From JL08 sp039969355 (GTDB taxonomy: Bacteria; Pseudomonadota; Alphaproteobacteria; Rhodobacterales; Rhodobacteraceae): DNA of 64,000 nt. Positions 52,744 to 61,885 of the stretch are shown piece after piece; positions within the stretch are counted from its first letter, which is position 1; every line of letters begins with the position of its first letter. Made by a program: the position numbers and the translations under genes. Under the pieces are notes generated by a model. It was not told the origin of the DNA, did no database searches, and saw only the letters and a list, made by a program, of their open reading frames with translations. The DNA is taken from positions 145,936 to 209,935 of the forward strand of contig JBDVOA010000040.1 in assembly GCA_039969355.1 (NCBI GenBank). The letters run 5' to 3'.

Positions 52744-54218
52744 CACAACTGCCCACGATAGTGCTGGGCGACCCTATCGGCGACATCAGATGCCTGGTGC
52801 CGGAGGTCGCGCAGATGATCGCTGACGGCCACAAGGCCTTTAACCACGGCGGGGTGGCGGCAACGATGAGCAACGGCGTCCTGACGGTGCTGAACAAGGC
52901 GGAGCTGGTCGCCCTGATCGTGGATGTGGCAGACATCGTTAAACCAGACAAAAACGGTCTGACCATCCCGGCGATACCAAACCCGCACTTTCTGGGCGCA
53001 CTGTTCGAAAGGCTGCCCGGACATCTGCCAGAGATCAAGGGGTTCGCGCCGCACCCAGTGTGGAGGGACGGCGATATCCTGCAGGCGGGCTGGCACGACG
53101 GCCTGCTGGTGTCCAGCGAACCCATCGACGTCGAGGCGTGGACGGACCCAGCTGCGGCGTACAACTGGCTGCTGGACGAGTGGCTGTTGGACTTCCCGTT
53201 CCACGAGGAAGTGGACAAGGCCAACGCCATCGCACTGGCCTGCACGATGCTGGTCTCGCCGACCCATCTGGCGGGGGAGGAAGGGCCGCCGGCGTTCAGC
53301 ATTACGGCGACCCGTCACAATGCGGGCAAGACGTTCCTGCCCACAATTATCATGGAGGCTATCGCCGGGCGCTGCTCGACCACGACATACCCCAAGGGCG
53401 AGGAGCTGATCAAAGTGCTCACGACTCTGGTGCTGGCTGGCAAGCCCTACGTCATCTTCGACAACCTGCCGCGCGGGTGGCGGGTCGGCGACGCCCGGCT
53501 GGAGCACTTCGTGACGGCGACAGACTACGAGAACCGGATACTTGGCGCGAATAAGGAGATCAACGCACCCGCCAACGTGGTGGTGATCGTGACGGGCAAC
53601 CAGATTGAGGTCACCAAGGACATGCGGTCGCGGACACTGGTCGTGAACCTGCAGCCCAAGGCCGACATCAACCTCGCGCGGCGCACGTATCACCACACCG
53701 ACCTGCGCGCCTTCACCAGGACCAACAGGGGCAAGATACTCGGCGCCCTGAGTGCCGTCCTGTCGGCCAAGGCCAAGGGTGGCCTGTCAGGCCGTTTCAC
53801 TGCGTGGAACCAGGTCGTGGCGGGGCCGATCGTGACCCTCGCCCAGACCGACATAACGGAGTGGTGGAAAGACGTCGGCGACGACGGCGAACAATCCGAA
53901 TACGCGGAGGCAATGCCCGGCATTCTCGCGGCCATCCACGCCATGCCCACGCCAGAGACCGTGGCGGACATCAACGGCAACTGGTTCACGGCGGCGGAAA
54001 TACTGGAAGGGAAAGTGATCGGCGACGCTCGGAAGCATAGCGTGCATGTCTATTCTGCGCAGTCAATGACCTCGTTTTTGCGCAAGGAAGTTGGGATCAA
54101 CTACGACGGTTTCGCCCTCCAAACTACGTTTCGGAGCCTCGGAAACAGGACAAACCACAAGAAACGGAACTTGTTTAAGGTCGAGAAGCTGAAGGTCAAA
54201 ACCTCCGCCCAGAAATGA
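52731..54218 (+). CDS. helicase/primase-like P-loop ATPase
   Basis: 495 aa. P-loop: ITATRHNAGKTF (about 195-206) is a Walker A of (A/G)xxxxGKT type; Walker B-like VIFDN (about 242-246); a TGNQIEV sensor-like segment follows. This looks like the AAA+ helicase half of plasmid and satellite replication proteins (D5 or P4 type), encoded separately from its primase. Ends ahead of a good terminator. Similarity is by motif only. Confidence 0.65.
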   Translation: MDEITQLPTIVLGDPIGDIRCLVPEVAQMIADGHKAFNHGGVAATMSNGVLTVLNKAELVALIVDVADIVKPDKNGLTIPAIPNPHFLGALFERLPGHLPEIKGFAPHPVWRDGDILQAGWHDGLLVSSEPIDVEAWTDPAAAYNWLLDEWLLDFPFHEEVDKANAIALACTMLVSPTHLAGEEGPPAFSITATRHNAGKTFLPTIIMEAIAGRCSTTTYPKGEELIKVLTTLVLAGKPYVIFDNLPRGWRVGDARLEHFVTATDYENRILGANKEINAPANVVVIVTGNQIEVTKDMRSRTLVVNLQPKADINLARRTYHHTDLRAFTRTNRGKILGALSAVLSAKAKGGLSGRFTAWNQVVAGPIVTLAQTDITEWWKDVGDDGEQSEYAEAMPGILAAIHAMPTPETVADINGNWFTAAEILEGKVIGDARKHSVHVYSAQSMTSFLRKEVGINYDGFALQTTFRSLGNRTNHKKRNLFKVEKLKVKTSAQK

Positions 54219-54225
54219 GAACAGG

Positions 54226-54255
54226 AAACCCACCCAAAATTTGGGTGGGTTTTTG
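54226..54255 (+). terminator. rho-independent terminator after the replication operon
   Basis: AAACCCACCCAAA, a 3-base loop ATT, TTGGGTGGGTTTTT. Strong GC stem followed by Ts, 8 bases after the stop codon of the helicase gene. Confidence 0.9.
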
Positions 54256-55216
54256 GACATTGGCGGTAGGTTTGGCGGTGCCCAAGTCGTTGTTTTTGTT
54301 ACTCTAGGTTCCAAACTGCCAAACTTTTCTTAAAATATGAAGATAAAACAAATAGATGAAAGAAAATATATACCCACTGAGTGGGCCTGGAGGACTCCAA
54401 ATAGCTTGGCAAGGATGGCAGGTTTAGCGGTTGGGCGGACAACGCGCTCTTGGGCGCCGTATTACATAGCCCTTTAAAAATGCAGGTGTATTTTGTATAT
54501 GGGTATATAGATACCACCCTGACTATATGCAGCCGTAGGTGGTATCTTCCCTTGACGAGACTGCAAGTCAAGGCAACGAAGCACGCCCGCGCAACAGCCG
54601 CGCTGCAACAGCAGCTCACGGCTGATGTACTGTTCCTCGACATGGCTACCGAATACCGCAAGCTGAAGGGCAGCGCCCGCGTACAGCTGGGCATCGCCCT
54701 GGCACCGTGTTTTAGACCAGAATTAAAATCGTCGGAGATCACTGCTCGATCGACAACAACATCAGGATTGTGATTGGCGGTGATTGACGTCGAGATCAAC
54801 CTGTGACCGCACCAGAAGCGCATCCGCGCGGCCAAGGCCGAGAACCGGTGGTCCTGCGTCGTAAATCCTTCACTGTGTCGTAGACCTGCCGGAAGAGGCG
54901 CTGATGACCACTACGAGTGATTGGCGTGGTTACTAATGCCCACCCGCGCTGGCCGCCAACTCCGCGACGTGCCAAGATAGTGCGCCTGTATTACGCAAGC
55001 TGTTGATTTAACTTTGCTCTGTAGGAGTTATATTATAACATAAACACCATCCATAACGTACGGTGGCGATGTACCTGCCGCCAAGCGAACTAGACCCGAC
55101 AGGCGATCATGGGGGGCAGCTGAACCGGGATCGAGGTAGGGTAATAGACGTGCAGAGCACGCCCTCACGCACGTAGGGGGCTCGCATCGCTAACAGGGGC
55201 GAAACAGGAGTAAGCA
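54256..55216. other. non-coding control region of the element
   Basis: About 960 bases without a supported gene. It contains an AT-rich start, two tandem inverted repeats (54509-54547 and 54550-54573), a 13-base palindrome GTTATATTATAAC at 55027-55039, and fragments that look like decayed coding DNA. One open frame (54450-54773) has no recognisable features. Candidate for an origin or packaging signal; unproven. Confidence 0.45.
54509..54573. repeat. two adjacent inverted repeats
   Basis: AGATACCACC (54509-54518) pairs with GGTGGTATCT (54538-54547), then CCTTGAC (54550-54556) pairs with GTCAAGG (54567-54573). Neither is followed by a T-run, so they are not classical terminators. They may form replication or regulatory hairpins. 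Confidence 0.6.
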
Positions 55217-55525
55217 ATGCGGTTCAAGAAAGGCCAATCCGGTAATCCTCGAGGGCGCCGGGTCATGCCGCCGGAGGTTCGGGAGGCCATCCGGTCAAAC
55301 GGTGAGGTAGCCGTGCGACGAATGGCTGGCCTGCTCAACGATGATGCTGCCTGGGGAGCTGACGGCTGGCTCGCGCCCATAGAACAAATCAAATTGCTGG
55401 CGGTGGCTCACGAACGGGCGTTCGGGCGGGCCGGGGCGTTGTCTTTGGGAGCCCAATGTGTGGCGGTGGTGCCGTTGGCCGTAGACCAGCAGCGCCGGCT
55501 TGCTGCTCTCATTCCTAAGCCGTAA
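55217..55525 (+). CDS. DUF5681 domain protein, small-terminase-like
   Basis: 102 aa. N-terminus MRFKKGQSGNPRGRRVMPPEVREAI has the DUF5681 box FKKGQSGNPxGR. Members sit beside terminase genes in phages and may act as the small terminase. ATG follows CAGGAG. In this island no terminase large subunit follows. The C-terminus is unrecognised. Confidence 0.75.
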   Translation: MRFKKGQSGNPRGRRVMPPEVREAIRSNGEVAVRRMAGLLNDDAAWGADGWLAPIEQIKLLAVAHERAFGRAGALSLGAQCVAVVPLAVDQQRRLAALIPKP

Positions 55526-55792
55526 CAGCATATATGGGCCCAGGGATTGAATCCAAAAACCGCTGAATGCCAGCTTAGCGGCCATCGGTTCGGGCCGCAG
55601 CTAAGGTTATACTACCTGCAGGGGACTGATTAATCGCGAGGACTAAGCCACTAGAACCCGCTTCGCGTCAATCGAGTACCGATCCCGGAATAGGAAAGCG
55701 AGCAAGAAAACTAGCCCAAATTGGCCGGACCCGTAGCGCCAGCGATAAAACATTCCCGTTGGCGCTTTAAACCGCCGTCATTTGGCGGCTGT
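55526..55792. other. spacer between DUF5681 gene and serine recombinase
   Basis: 267 bases with no gene. It contains an inverted repeat AGCGCCA/TTGGCGCT (about 55736-55766) and a terminator-like hairpin for the convergent recombinase gene. Confidence 0.4.
55766..55790 (-). terminator. terminator-like hairpin after the serine recombinase
   Basis: On the minus strand GCCGCC, 7-base loop AAATGAC, GGCGGTTT, immediately downstream of the recombinase stop. T-run is short. Confidence 0.5.
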
Positions 55793-56428
55793 CTAGAGAC
55801 CCCAACGAGCCAATGCCGCTTCTGCTGCTTCCGGGTTCGCCCTAATGCGAATTACCGTTTGCCGAGAAAGCCCCAATTCCTTCGAAACCGCCGTTGTACC
55901 ATGTCCTTCGCTGATCAATTCACTCACCCGCAGCAATTTCTCCCGGTCGTACGTCGGTTTTTTGCCACGGTATTTGGTTGGGTCTTGCACTCGCTGAAAC
56001 TGGATGCCAGCCTTCTGGGCTTCTTTGGTTGCCTCTGCCTGGGCCTCAGCTGTTGCCGCCATAAAGGCGACCACAGCATCTCTAACGGCCTTTTGCATGG
56101 GGTCTGACGTGGCGCCATCGAAGACCATACCGTTAATCGCGGTTTTGATGATCACGCCCTCATTCATAAAGTGTCTGATAGTCTCGGTCACATCTTTGTA
56201 GTTTCGCCCGAGACGGTCCACCCAGCGGACGACCAATGTGTCCCCTCGCCGTAGCTTGTCAAAAAGCCGGCTGCCTTCTGGCCTCTCTCGAAGAGTCGTG
56301 CTGACGCCAGACACTCCCACGTCCGTTATCACCTCATCGATCTGAAACCCAGCGGCCGTTGCTTGATCGAACTGGTGGGCGGCGTTTTGGTCTGTCGTCG
56401 AGACGCGGGCATAGAGAATAGTGGTCAT
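55793..56428 (-). CDS. serine recombinase, resolvase/invertase type
   Basis: 211 aa. Catalytic Ser in YARVSTTDQN (about residue 10), Arg residues in RLRRGDTLVVRWVDRLGRN (about 65-80), long E helix and a C-terminal helix-turn-helix (GHGTTAVSKELGLSRQTVIRI). Length and order are those of Tn3-type resolvases. ATG follows AGAGG. Its likely target, a three-part res-like site, lies right upstream. No transposase accompanies it. Confidence 0.9.
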   Translation of the reverse strand: MTTILYARVSTTDQNAAHQFDQATAAGFQIDEVITDVGVSGVSTTLRERPEGSRLFDKLRRGDTLVVRWVDRLGRNYKDVTETIRHFMNEGVIIKTAINGMVFDGATSDPMQKAVRDAVVAFMAATAEAQAEATKEAQKAGIQFQRVQDPTKYRGKKPTYDREKLLRVSELISEGHGTTAVSKELGLSRQTVIRIRANPEAAEAALARWGL

Positions 56429-56444
56429 GGTTGGCCTCTGGATG

Positions 56445-56556
56445 TGTCCTTTAGGGTTGCGTCCCTAGATAATGGTGACCGTTAATAGGTTCAACACTTA
56501 CGGACACCTTTTCGCGCCCTCGCGGAGATGTCCACTAGGGTATACCCCAACGGACA
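56445..56556. repeat. res-like recombination site with three subsites
   Basis: Upstream of the recombinase gene: TGTCC...GTCCC at 56445-56465 (site III, nearest the gene), a 31-base TGACC...GGACA at 56476-56506 (site II), and a 28-base TGTCC...GGACA at 56529-56556 (site I, with central TA). The lengths and order match Tn3/gamma-delta resolution sites, with site I farthest from the resolvase. Confidence 0.7.
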
Positions 56557-57135
56557 AAGTTTTAGCACTAGCGTGCGACGTGCAGCGGGTAGTGACTAAC
56601 CAACAAGCCAGGCGATTGTATTGAGCCCTAGAAAGTTGCTAGCCGAAGCCCCCCACCCTCCATTAAAACAGGGGTGCCTGTGTGCAAGGCACCCCCGCAG
56701 CCCGATTTTTTTCTGGTACTAAAGCCAGGACCATTGAACTGACTTAAAGCGGGCCTTCTCTACAGGATGCACGAATGACTGCTGTGCGGGACGAAGCCGC
56801 CTTTTGCAGATGCAGCTTTCGCTGACGTAGAAAAGGTTCGCATTCACGGTGGTGAATTTTCGGCAGTGCAGCGGATTCCAACAAACCAGCCGTTCAGCCG
56901 TATCGATCCGGCCAAATTTCAAACCGCCCTTTAGCCGCGGCCAGTATTACCAGTCGCGGATCGGGCGAAGCCGCCTGATGCGTCTGTGGCGAAATCTGAT
57001 ATCCGATACGTCATGGCCAATATCGGATGTCCTGCAACAGACCGGATGAAGCCGCAATTTCAACCACTTGACTAGGTTCTAATAGAGAAGTGGTTGAAGG
57101 CTCGCAATTAGGGCGTATTTCCTGCCAAGTTGACA
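56557..57135. other. intergenic DNA with remnants
   Basis: 579 bases, no supported gene. Contains a hairpin GGGGTGCCT/AGGCACCCC at 56671-56695 followed by a T-run at 56705-56711, and an inverted repeat CAACCACTT/AAGTGGTTG at 57061-57096. Several pieces resemble short noncoding sequences scattered between genes of roseobacters. A transposase would be expected here for a Tn3 element but none is seen. Confidence 0.45.
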
Positions 57136-58926
57136 CTATGAGGCGAGACCCGCCTTGCGAAGCCCCTCGATGAACAGATCGAGGGCATCTTCATGCATGC
57201 GGAATGCGGCAAACCACTCGCGCGCGCGACTGTCGAAATCCGGTTCCAGGTCTCGGCACAAGTCAAGTGAATGCTGTGCTTGTTCCAGCATCCCCAACTG
57301 TCCATAGGTCATGGCACGGAGCCCTTCGACGAAAATGAGGGATGGCGTACCCATCCGTTCGGCATATTCGAGCGCTCGATCATAGTTTCCCAAGCGATAT
57401 TGCTCTGCCGCAGGCATCCAATAGAACCAATTAGGTACCGTCGGGCTTCCTGCGATGGCGCTTTGGCTGATCCTGGCACCCTCTTCGTAGTTCCCTGACA
57501 ACCATTCGCGAAAGCCAAGCTGCCAAAGCGCCTCCATATTATGCGGATTGAGCTCTATTGCCTGCCGCGCCGCAGCCAGACCGGCCGCAGTCGAGCCGAA
57601 CGTGAATTCCGTCATTGAGAGAGCCTGAAAGCTTATCGGATCTTTTGGATCCAATTCGACCGCCTTTCGCGCTGCCGAAAGGGAACGCTCGGATGCGTTC
57701 GGTTTGGGGTTGTGAAACATCCGGACTTCGTCAGTAACGAGTAACGCGAGAAGTGACCATGCTCTCGCGTATTCAGGTTCCGTCCGGGTGGCGCGTTCGA
57801 GACATTCCCTCGCTCTAAGGTGCAAATCCTTTGTGAACGACGTGCGGTATTCATAGCCGAGGAGAACGCATCGGTATTGTTCAAGACCGAGATCGTAGTG
57901 GGTGCGCAGCTCGTTTCGAACGCTTTCCCTCAGAATTCCAAACGGCTCTGCCAACTTTCGCGAAACCGAGCGCGCGATGCTGTCCTGCACTTGGAACACC
58001 GCCTGCGGGGCATATTTGACTTCGAATTTCTCCGACCAGATTTGCCGTCCGTCGCCGCTGTTTCTCATGTAGGCAAGGACCTGCAGTTCATCACCGACGA
58101 TGCGGGCGCTGCCAGAAAGTAGATACTCAGCCGGTCTGGGGGCCTCATCCACGCCCTCTGATTTAAACCGATGAGCAAACCCGTCAGACACCGGATAGAC
58201 GGCGACCTCGGGAAACTGAGCCGTGATCGCGGCGATCTCCAGCGTGAGGCCGTGGGCAAGCGCTTCAGTTTCATCGTCGGGCGAGATCGAAGCGAACGGA
58301 GCCACGTACAGAGTGGCTTGCGTTATTACAGGGCTTGTTTCGTCTTCAGAAGCGACCACCGGCGTCGCATCCAAGGCGCGGACGCTTAACCGTTCCAGAG
58401 GATAAGACCACAGTGCGAGCAAGACCGTACCCACAACGATTCCGGCAGCAAATACGCTGCTGAGCAACAACAAGCCGTGCGTCTGCAGGGCGCGCCGGCC
58501 ATTGCCATTTGAATCACTCGCCTCCGGGTGCGCCATCTTTGGTTCGGATTGCGTAACTTCGCGGCGCTTTATCTCTGGGATGTACGTGCCTTTCGGGATC
58601 GCAAAGACGATCTTGTCGTCTCGCCCGGCGGTCAGATAATAGTGCTCGAGATCGCGCCGCAGACGTCCGGCTTCCACACGCACGACCGGATCGGACTGGG
58701 GATCGAAATCCTCGCCGCGGCCAAATATATCGATACCGATGTTGTAGGCTTTAATGGTTTCAGTTTCGTCCGAGAGCGCCTTTTGCACCACGTATTCCAG
58801 GAAAGCCGTCCGTTTTTCGGAGGCGCGGAACTCCGCACTGCCAATGACCTGCGACAGCGCTGTGCGCACGCTTTCTGGCTCGTTTTGATCTATCGACATT
58901 AGCAATGTTTTAGCATCTACGAGCAT
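57136..58926 (-). CDS. TPR protein with a cyclase-associated-like N-terminal domain
   Basis: 596 aa. The N-terminal domain (about 15-120: FLEYVVQKALSDETETIKAYNIGIDIFGR...) is the type found ahead of adenylate cyclase-like and TPR regulators. A membrane helix follows (about 150-172). The periplasmic part has a FlgO/TolB-like segment (about 205-330) and TPR-like repeats to the end. A start at 58899 is possible. It is divergent from sulfatase copy 2, so it may sense a signal for it; no DNA-binding or enzyme motif is certain. Confidence 0.72.
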   Translation of the reverse strand: MLVDAKTLLMSIDQNEPESVRTALSQVIGSAEFRASEKRTAFLEYVVQKALSDETETIKAYNIGIDIFGRGEDFDPQSDPVVRVEAGRLRRDLEHYYLTAGRDDKIVFAIPKGTYIPEIKRREVTQSEPKMAHPEASDSNGNGRRALQTHGLLLLSSVFAAGIVVGTVLLALWSYPLERLSVRALDATPVVASEDETSPVITQATLYVAPFASISPDDETEALAHGLTLEIAAITAQFPEVAVYPVSDGFAHRFKSEGVDEAPRPAEYLLSGSARIVGDELQVLAYMRNSGDGRQIWSEKFEVKYAPQAVFQVQDSIARSVSRKLAEPFGILRESVRNELRTHYDLGLEQYRCVLLGYEYRTSFTKDLHLRARECLERATRTEPEYARAWSLLALLVTDEVRMFHNPKPNASERSLSAARKAVELDPKDPISFQALSMTEFTFGSTAAGLAAARQAIELNPHNMEALWQLGFREWLSGNYEEGARISQSAIAGSPTVPNWFYWMPAAEQYRLGNYDRALEYAERMGTPSLIFVEGLRAMTYGQLGMLEQAQHSLDLCRDLEPDFDSRAREWFAAFRMHEDALDLFIEGLRKAGLAS

Positions 58927-59205
58927 GGCGCTGCAACCATAGGCGTACGACTCATGTAACGTACCAAATCGTAACCGTACCGCACTTCCATCCGCGTTCC
59001 TGCCCCAACAAACTCAAATCTCAATGAGGTTGTTCAGACGCAGGGGGAGATCATGCGCAATGCGCGGCATCGTGAGCGGAGTTCATATCTGCTTTCTTGC
59101 GCAAATTTGAGACGAGCATGCAATGCGCACATCTGTCTCGGGCGTCAATGCGGCGCTGGTGAACACCGTAAAAGTTCGAAACCGTCAGAAAAAGGAGTTT
59201 GAAAA

Positions 59206-60825
59206 ATGGATAGGTACCGACATCTGAGACGATGCTTTTCCGCCGGCATTTTGCTCGCGGCGACAAGCGTAGCCGTGACCGCTCAGGAGAGTGAAAAACC
59301 CAATATACTGGTGTTATGGGGCGATGATATTGGCCGGTCCAACATCAGCGCCTACAGCATGGGCATGATGGGCTACCAGACGCCGGGTATCGACCGGATC
59401 GCCGACGAAGGCATCATCTTCACGGACTACTACGGCGAGCAATCCTGCACTGCGGGCCGGTCGACCTTCATCACAGGGCAGACGGCGTTCCGCACCGGAT
59501 TGTCCAAGGTCGGCTTGCCCGGTGCCGCGCAGGGCATGAAGACAGAGGACATCACCATCGCCGCAGTGCTGAAAGAGCAGGGCTATGCGACAGGGCAGTT
59601 CGGCAAGAACCACCTGGGCGACCTCGACGAGATGTTGCCCACGAACCATGGCTTCGACCAGTTTTTCGGCAATCTCTATCACCTCAATGCCGAGGAAGAA
59701 CCCGAGAACGAGGACTATCCCGCCGACTTTGACATGGGAGATGGGAAGACGTTCCTCGAAACCTTTGGCCCCCGCGGGGTGGTCCGCTCTTCCGCCGTCT
59801 ATGACGACACTGGCGCGGTCGTCGATCAGAAGATCGAGGATACCGGCCCGCTGAACAAGAAGCGTATGGAAACCGTCGATGACGAAACCGTCGCTGTGGC
59901 ATTTGATTTCATCCGCGAAATGGAAGCGGAAGGCACACCCTGGTTCGTCTGGTGGAACGGCACGCGGATGCACTTCAGAGTCCATGTCAGTGACGAGCGC
60001 CGCGACATGGCCGATGAGACTGTCGGTAAACATGTCGATGAGTACTCCGCCGGAATGATCGAGCATGACATGCACGTGGGCCAGTTCCTCGACCTGCTCG
60101 ACGAGCTTGGCATCGCCGACGACACGCTGGTGATCTATTCCACCGACAACGGGCCGCACATGAACACCTGGCCCGATGGGGCTATGACCCCGTTCCGGGG
60201 AGAAAAGAACACCAACTGGGAAGGCTCGTTCCGCGTTCCCGCTATGGTGCGCTGGCCCGGCAAGATCGAGGCGGGCCAGATCTCGAACGAGATCATGCAC
60301 CATATGGACTGGCTGCCGACCTTTGCGGCCATGGCTGGCAACCCTGATGTCGTGGAACAGCTGAAGGGAGACGGCGTAAAAGCCATCGGACGTGATTACA
60401 GGGTTCACCTCGATGGGTACAACACACTGGATTACCTGCTGGGCGAAGAGGAAACGACGCCGCGAGAGGAGATCTTCTATTTCTCCGACACCGGCGATAT
60501 GACTGCGCTGCGCTATGGCGACTGGAAGATCATCTTCCTGGAGCACCGCTTCCCGCAGACCTTGCGCGCCTGGGCAGAGCCGTGGACCGTGCTGCGCATG
60601 CCGCTTCTGTTCAACCTGCGGCGTGACCCATTCGAGCGCGCCCAGATTACCTCGAACACCTACTATGACTGGATGGTGGACCGTATTTACCTACTTACAC
60701 CAGCGTCCAAGTACGTGAACGAGTTCCTGGCGACGTTCGAGGAGTTCCCGCCGTCGCAGAAACCCGGCAGCTTCACAATCGGCGATGCGAAGGACAAGAT
60801 CCTGGAAGCCGTCGGCGGACAGTAA
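59206..60825 (+). CDS. secreted arylsulfatase-type sulfatase, copy 2
   Basis: 539 aa. Signal peptide to about residue 27, WGDDIG metal site (about 36-41), formylglycine box C-T-A-G-R (about 81-85), STDNGPH and TPFRGEKNTNWEGSFRVP. It closely parallels the copy at 9367-10923 over the whole length, with an insertion of about 20 residues near 175-190 (EDYPADFDMGDGKTFLE). GC content and C-ending codons are clearly higher than in copy 1, so it may have come separately. An AAGGAG site precedes the ATG. The next gene is a periplasmic HAD hydrolase. Confidence 0.92.
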   Translation: MDRYRHLRRCFSAGILLAATSVAVTAQESEKPNILVLWGDDIGRSNISAYSMGMMGYQTPGIDRIADEGIIFTDYYGEQSCTAGRSTFITGQTAFRTGLSKVGLPGAAQGMKTEDITIAAVLKEQGYATGQFGKNHLGDLDEMLPTNHGFDQFFGNLYHLNAEEEPENEDYPADFDMGDGKTFLETFGPRGVVRSSAVYDDTGAVVDQKIEDTGPLNKKRMETVDDETVAVAFDFIREMEAEGTPWFVWWNGTRMHFRVHVSDERRDMADETVGKHVDEYSAGMIEHDMHVGQFLDLLDELGIADDTLVIYSTDNGPHMNTWPDGAMTPFRGEKNTNWEGSFRVPAMVRWPGKIEAGQISNEIMHHMDWLPTFAAMAGNPDVVEQLKGDGVKAIGRDYRVHLDGYNTLDYLLGEEETTPREEIFYFSDTGDMTALRYGDWKIIFLEHRFPQTLRAWAEPWTVLRMPLLFNLRRDPFERAQITSNTYYDWMVDRIYLLTPASKYVNEFLATFEEFPPSQKPGSFTIGDAKDKILEAVGGQ

Positions 60826-60847
60826 AGCCCTCCGCAAGAAATCTGGA

Positions 60848-60870
60848 GGGTCGCCCAAGTCGGGCGACCC
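60848..60870 (+). terminator. hairpin between sulfatase copy 2 and the HAD gene
   Basis: GGGTCGCCC, 5-base loop, GGGCGACCC: a perfect 9-bp stem with CCTTCT following. Could end most transcripts after the sulfatase or stabilise its 3' end. Confidence 0.6.
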
Positions 60871-60913
60871 CCTTCTGGCCGCAACAGACTGTCTGTAACA
60901 AAAGGATATCGCA

Positions 60914-61885
60914 ATGCGTTCCATTATTTATACTGTGGCTTTTTCTCTGGCCGCCTTTCCAGGTTTTGCCGACCCGCTGCCCTCTTGGGCAGCGTCTGAA
61001 AACAAAACCGCCATCATCGATTTTGTCGAGAGCGTCACCGACCCCGCGTCGCCTGACTACGTCACGCCCGATGCCCGCATCGCGACCTTCGACAACGATG
61101 GCACTCTTTGGTCCGAACAACCCTTGTATTTCCAGTTCCTGTTTTCTTTCGATCAGCTGCGCATGATGGGCGCTGCCGACCCGTCGATCCTGACATCCGA
61201 TACGCTGAAAGCGGCCGCCAAGGGTGATGTCGAGACCGTGGTGGCCGGGGGGAAGGATGCCCTGGTCGAGGTGCTGGTAGCTGCACATTCCGGCATGTCG
61301 GCGGAGACGTACCGCAGTAGCGTGTCGGAGTGGCTGACCAGCGCAACGCACCCGGAGACCAACCTGCCGTATGACCAGATGTTGTACCAGCCGATGTTGG
61401 AATTGCTGCGCTATCTGCGCGATGAGGGCTTTGAAACCTATATCGTTTCAGGCGGCGGTATTGATTTCATGCGTGTCTTTGCAGAACGGGTCTATGGTAT
61501 TCCACCCGAAAATATCGTCGGCAGTTCATTTCAGGCCAGTTATCAAGTGATCGACGGCGTTCCAACACTCATGAAGGAAGGCGAGTTGTTTTTTTATGAT
61601 GACAAAGAGGGGAAGCCGGTTGGGATCTATCGCCATATTGGCAGGCGCCCGATCCTTGCGGCTGGCAATTCGGACGGCGATTTTCAAATGCTGGAATACA
61701 CCACCGCGGGCGACGGTGCGCGTCTGGGCATTCTGGTGCGCCATACCGATTCAGATCGCGAGTTCGCTTATGACCGTGAGGGTCATATCGGTGTGCTGGA
61801 CCGCGGCCTTGATGAAGGACCTGAACGCGGCTGGGCCATTGTCGACATGGCGCGGGACTGGTCGCAGGTTTGGGTCAGCCAATAG
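60914..61885 (+). CDS. periplasmic HAD-family phosphatase-like protein
   Basis: 323 aa with a signal peptide (about 1-20). HAD motif I is FDNDGTLW (about 61-68), motif II IVSGGG (about 178), and motif IV GNSDGDF (about 254). The cap region is alpha helical. It looks like secreted phosphoserine-phosphatase-like HAD proteins that accompany sulfatases. It may remove phosphate from the same or a related substrate (inference). ATG follows AAAGGA. Confidence 0.85.
   Translation: MRSIIYTVAFSLAAFPGFADPLPSWAASENKTAIIDFVESVTDPASPDYVTPDARIATFDNDGTLWSEQPLYFQFLFSFDQLRMMGAADPSILTSDTLKAAAKGDVETVVAGGKDALVEVLVAAHSGMSAETYRSSVSEWLTSATHPETNLPYDQMLYQPMLELLRYLRDEGFETYIVSGGGIDFMRVFAERVYGIPPENIVGSSFQASYQVIDGVPTLMKEGELFFYDDKEGKPVGIYRHIGRRPILAAGNSDGDFQMLEYTTAGDGARLGILVRHTDSDREFAYDREGHIGVLDRGLDEGPERGWAIVDMARDWSQVWVSQ

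Noticed and set aside
54299..54835. 178-codon minus-strand frame in the satellite control region
   Set aside because: No ribosome site or recognisable motif, and it spans inverted repeats and AT-rich DNA.
49414..57135. Search by eye for a second copy of the tRNA-Ser 3' end (attR)
   Set aside because: No repeat of the T-loop and acceptor end was found up to about 57.1 kb, so the far border of the island cannot be placed. It may lie beyond the window or be lost.
59314..60546. Long minus-strand frame inside sulfatase copy 2
   Set aside because: It is an antisense shadow of a GC-rich gene; the sense frame has all catalytic motifs.
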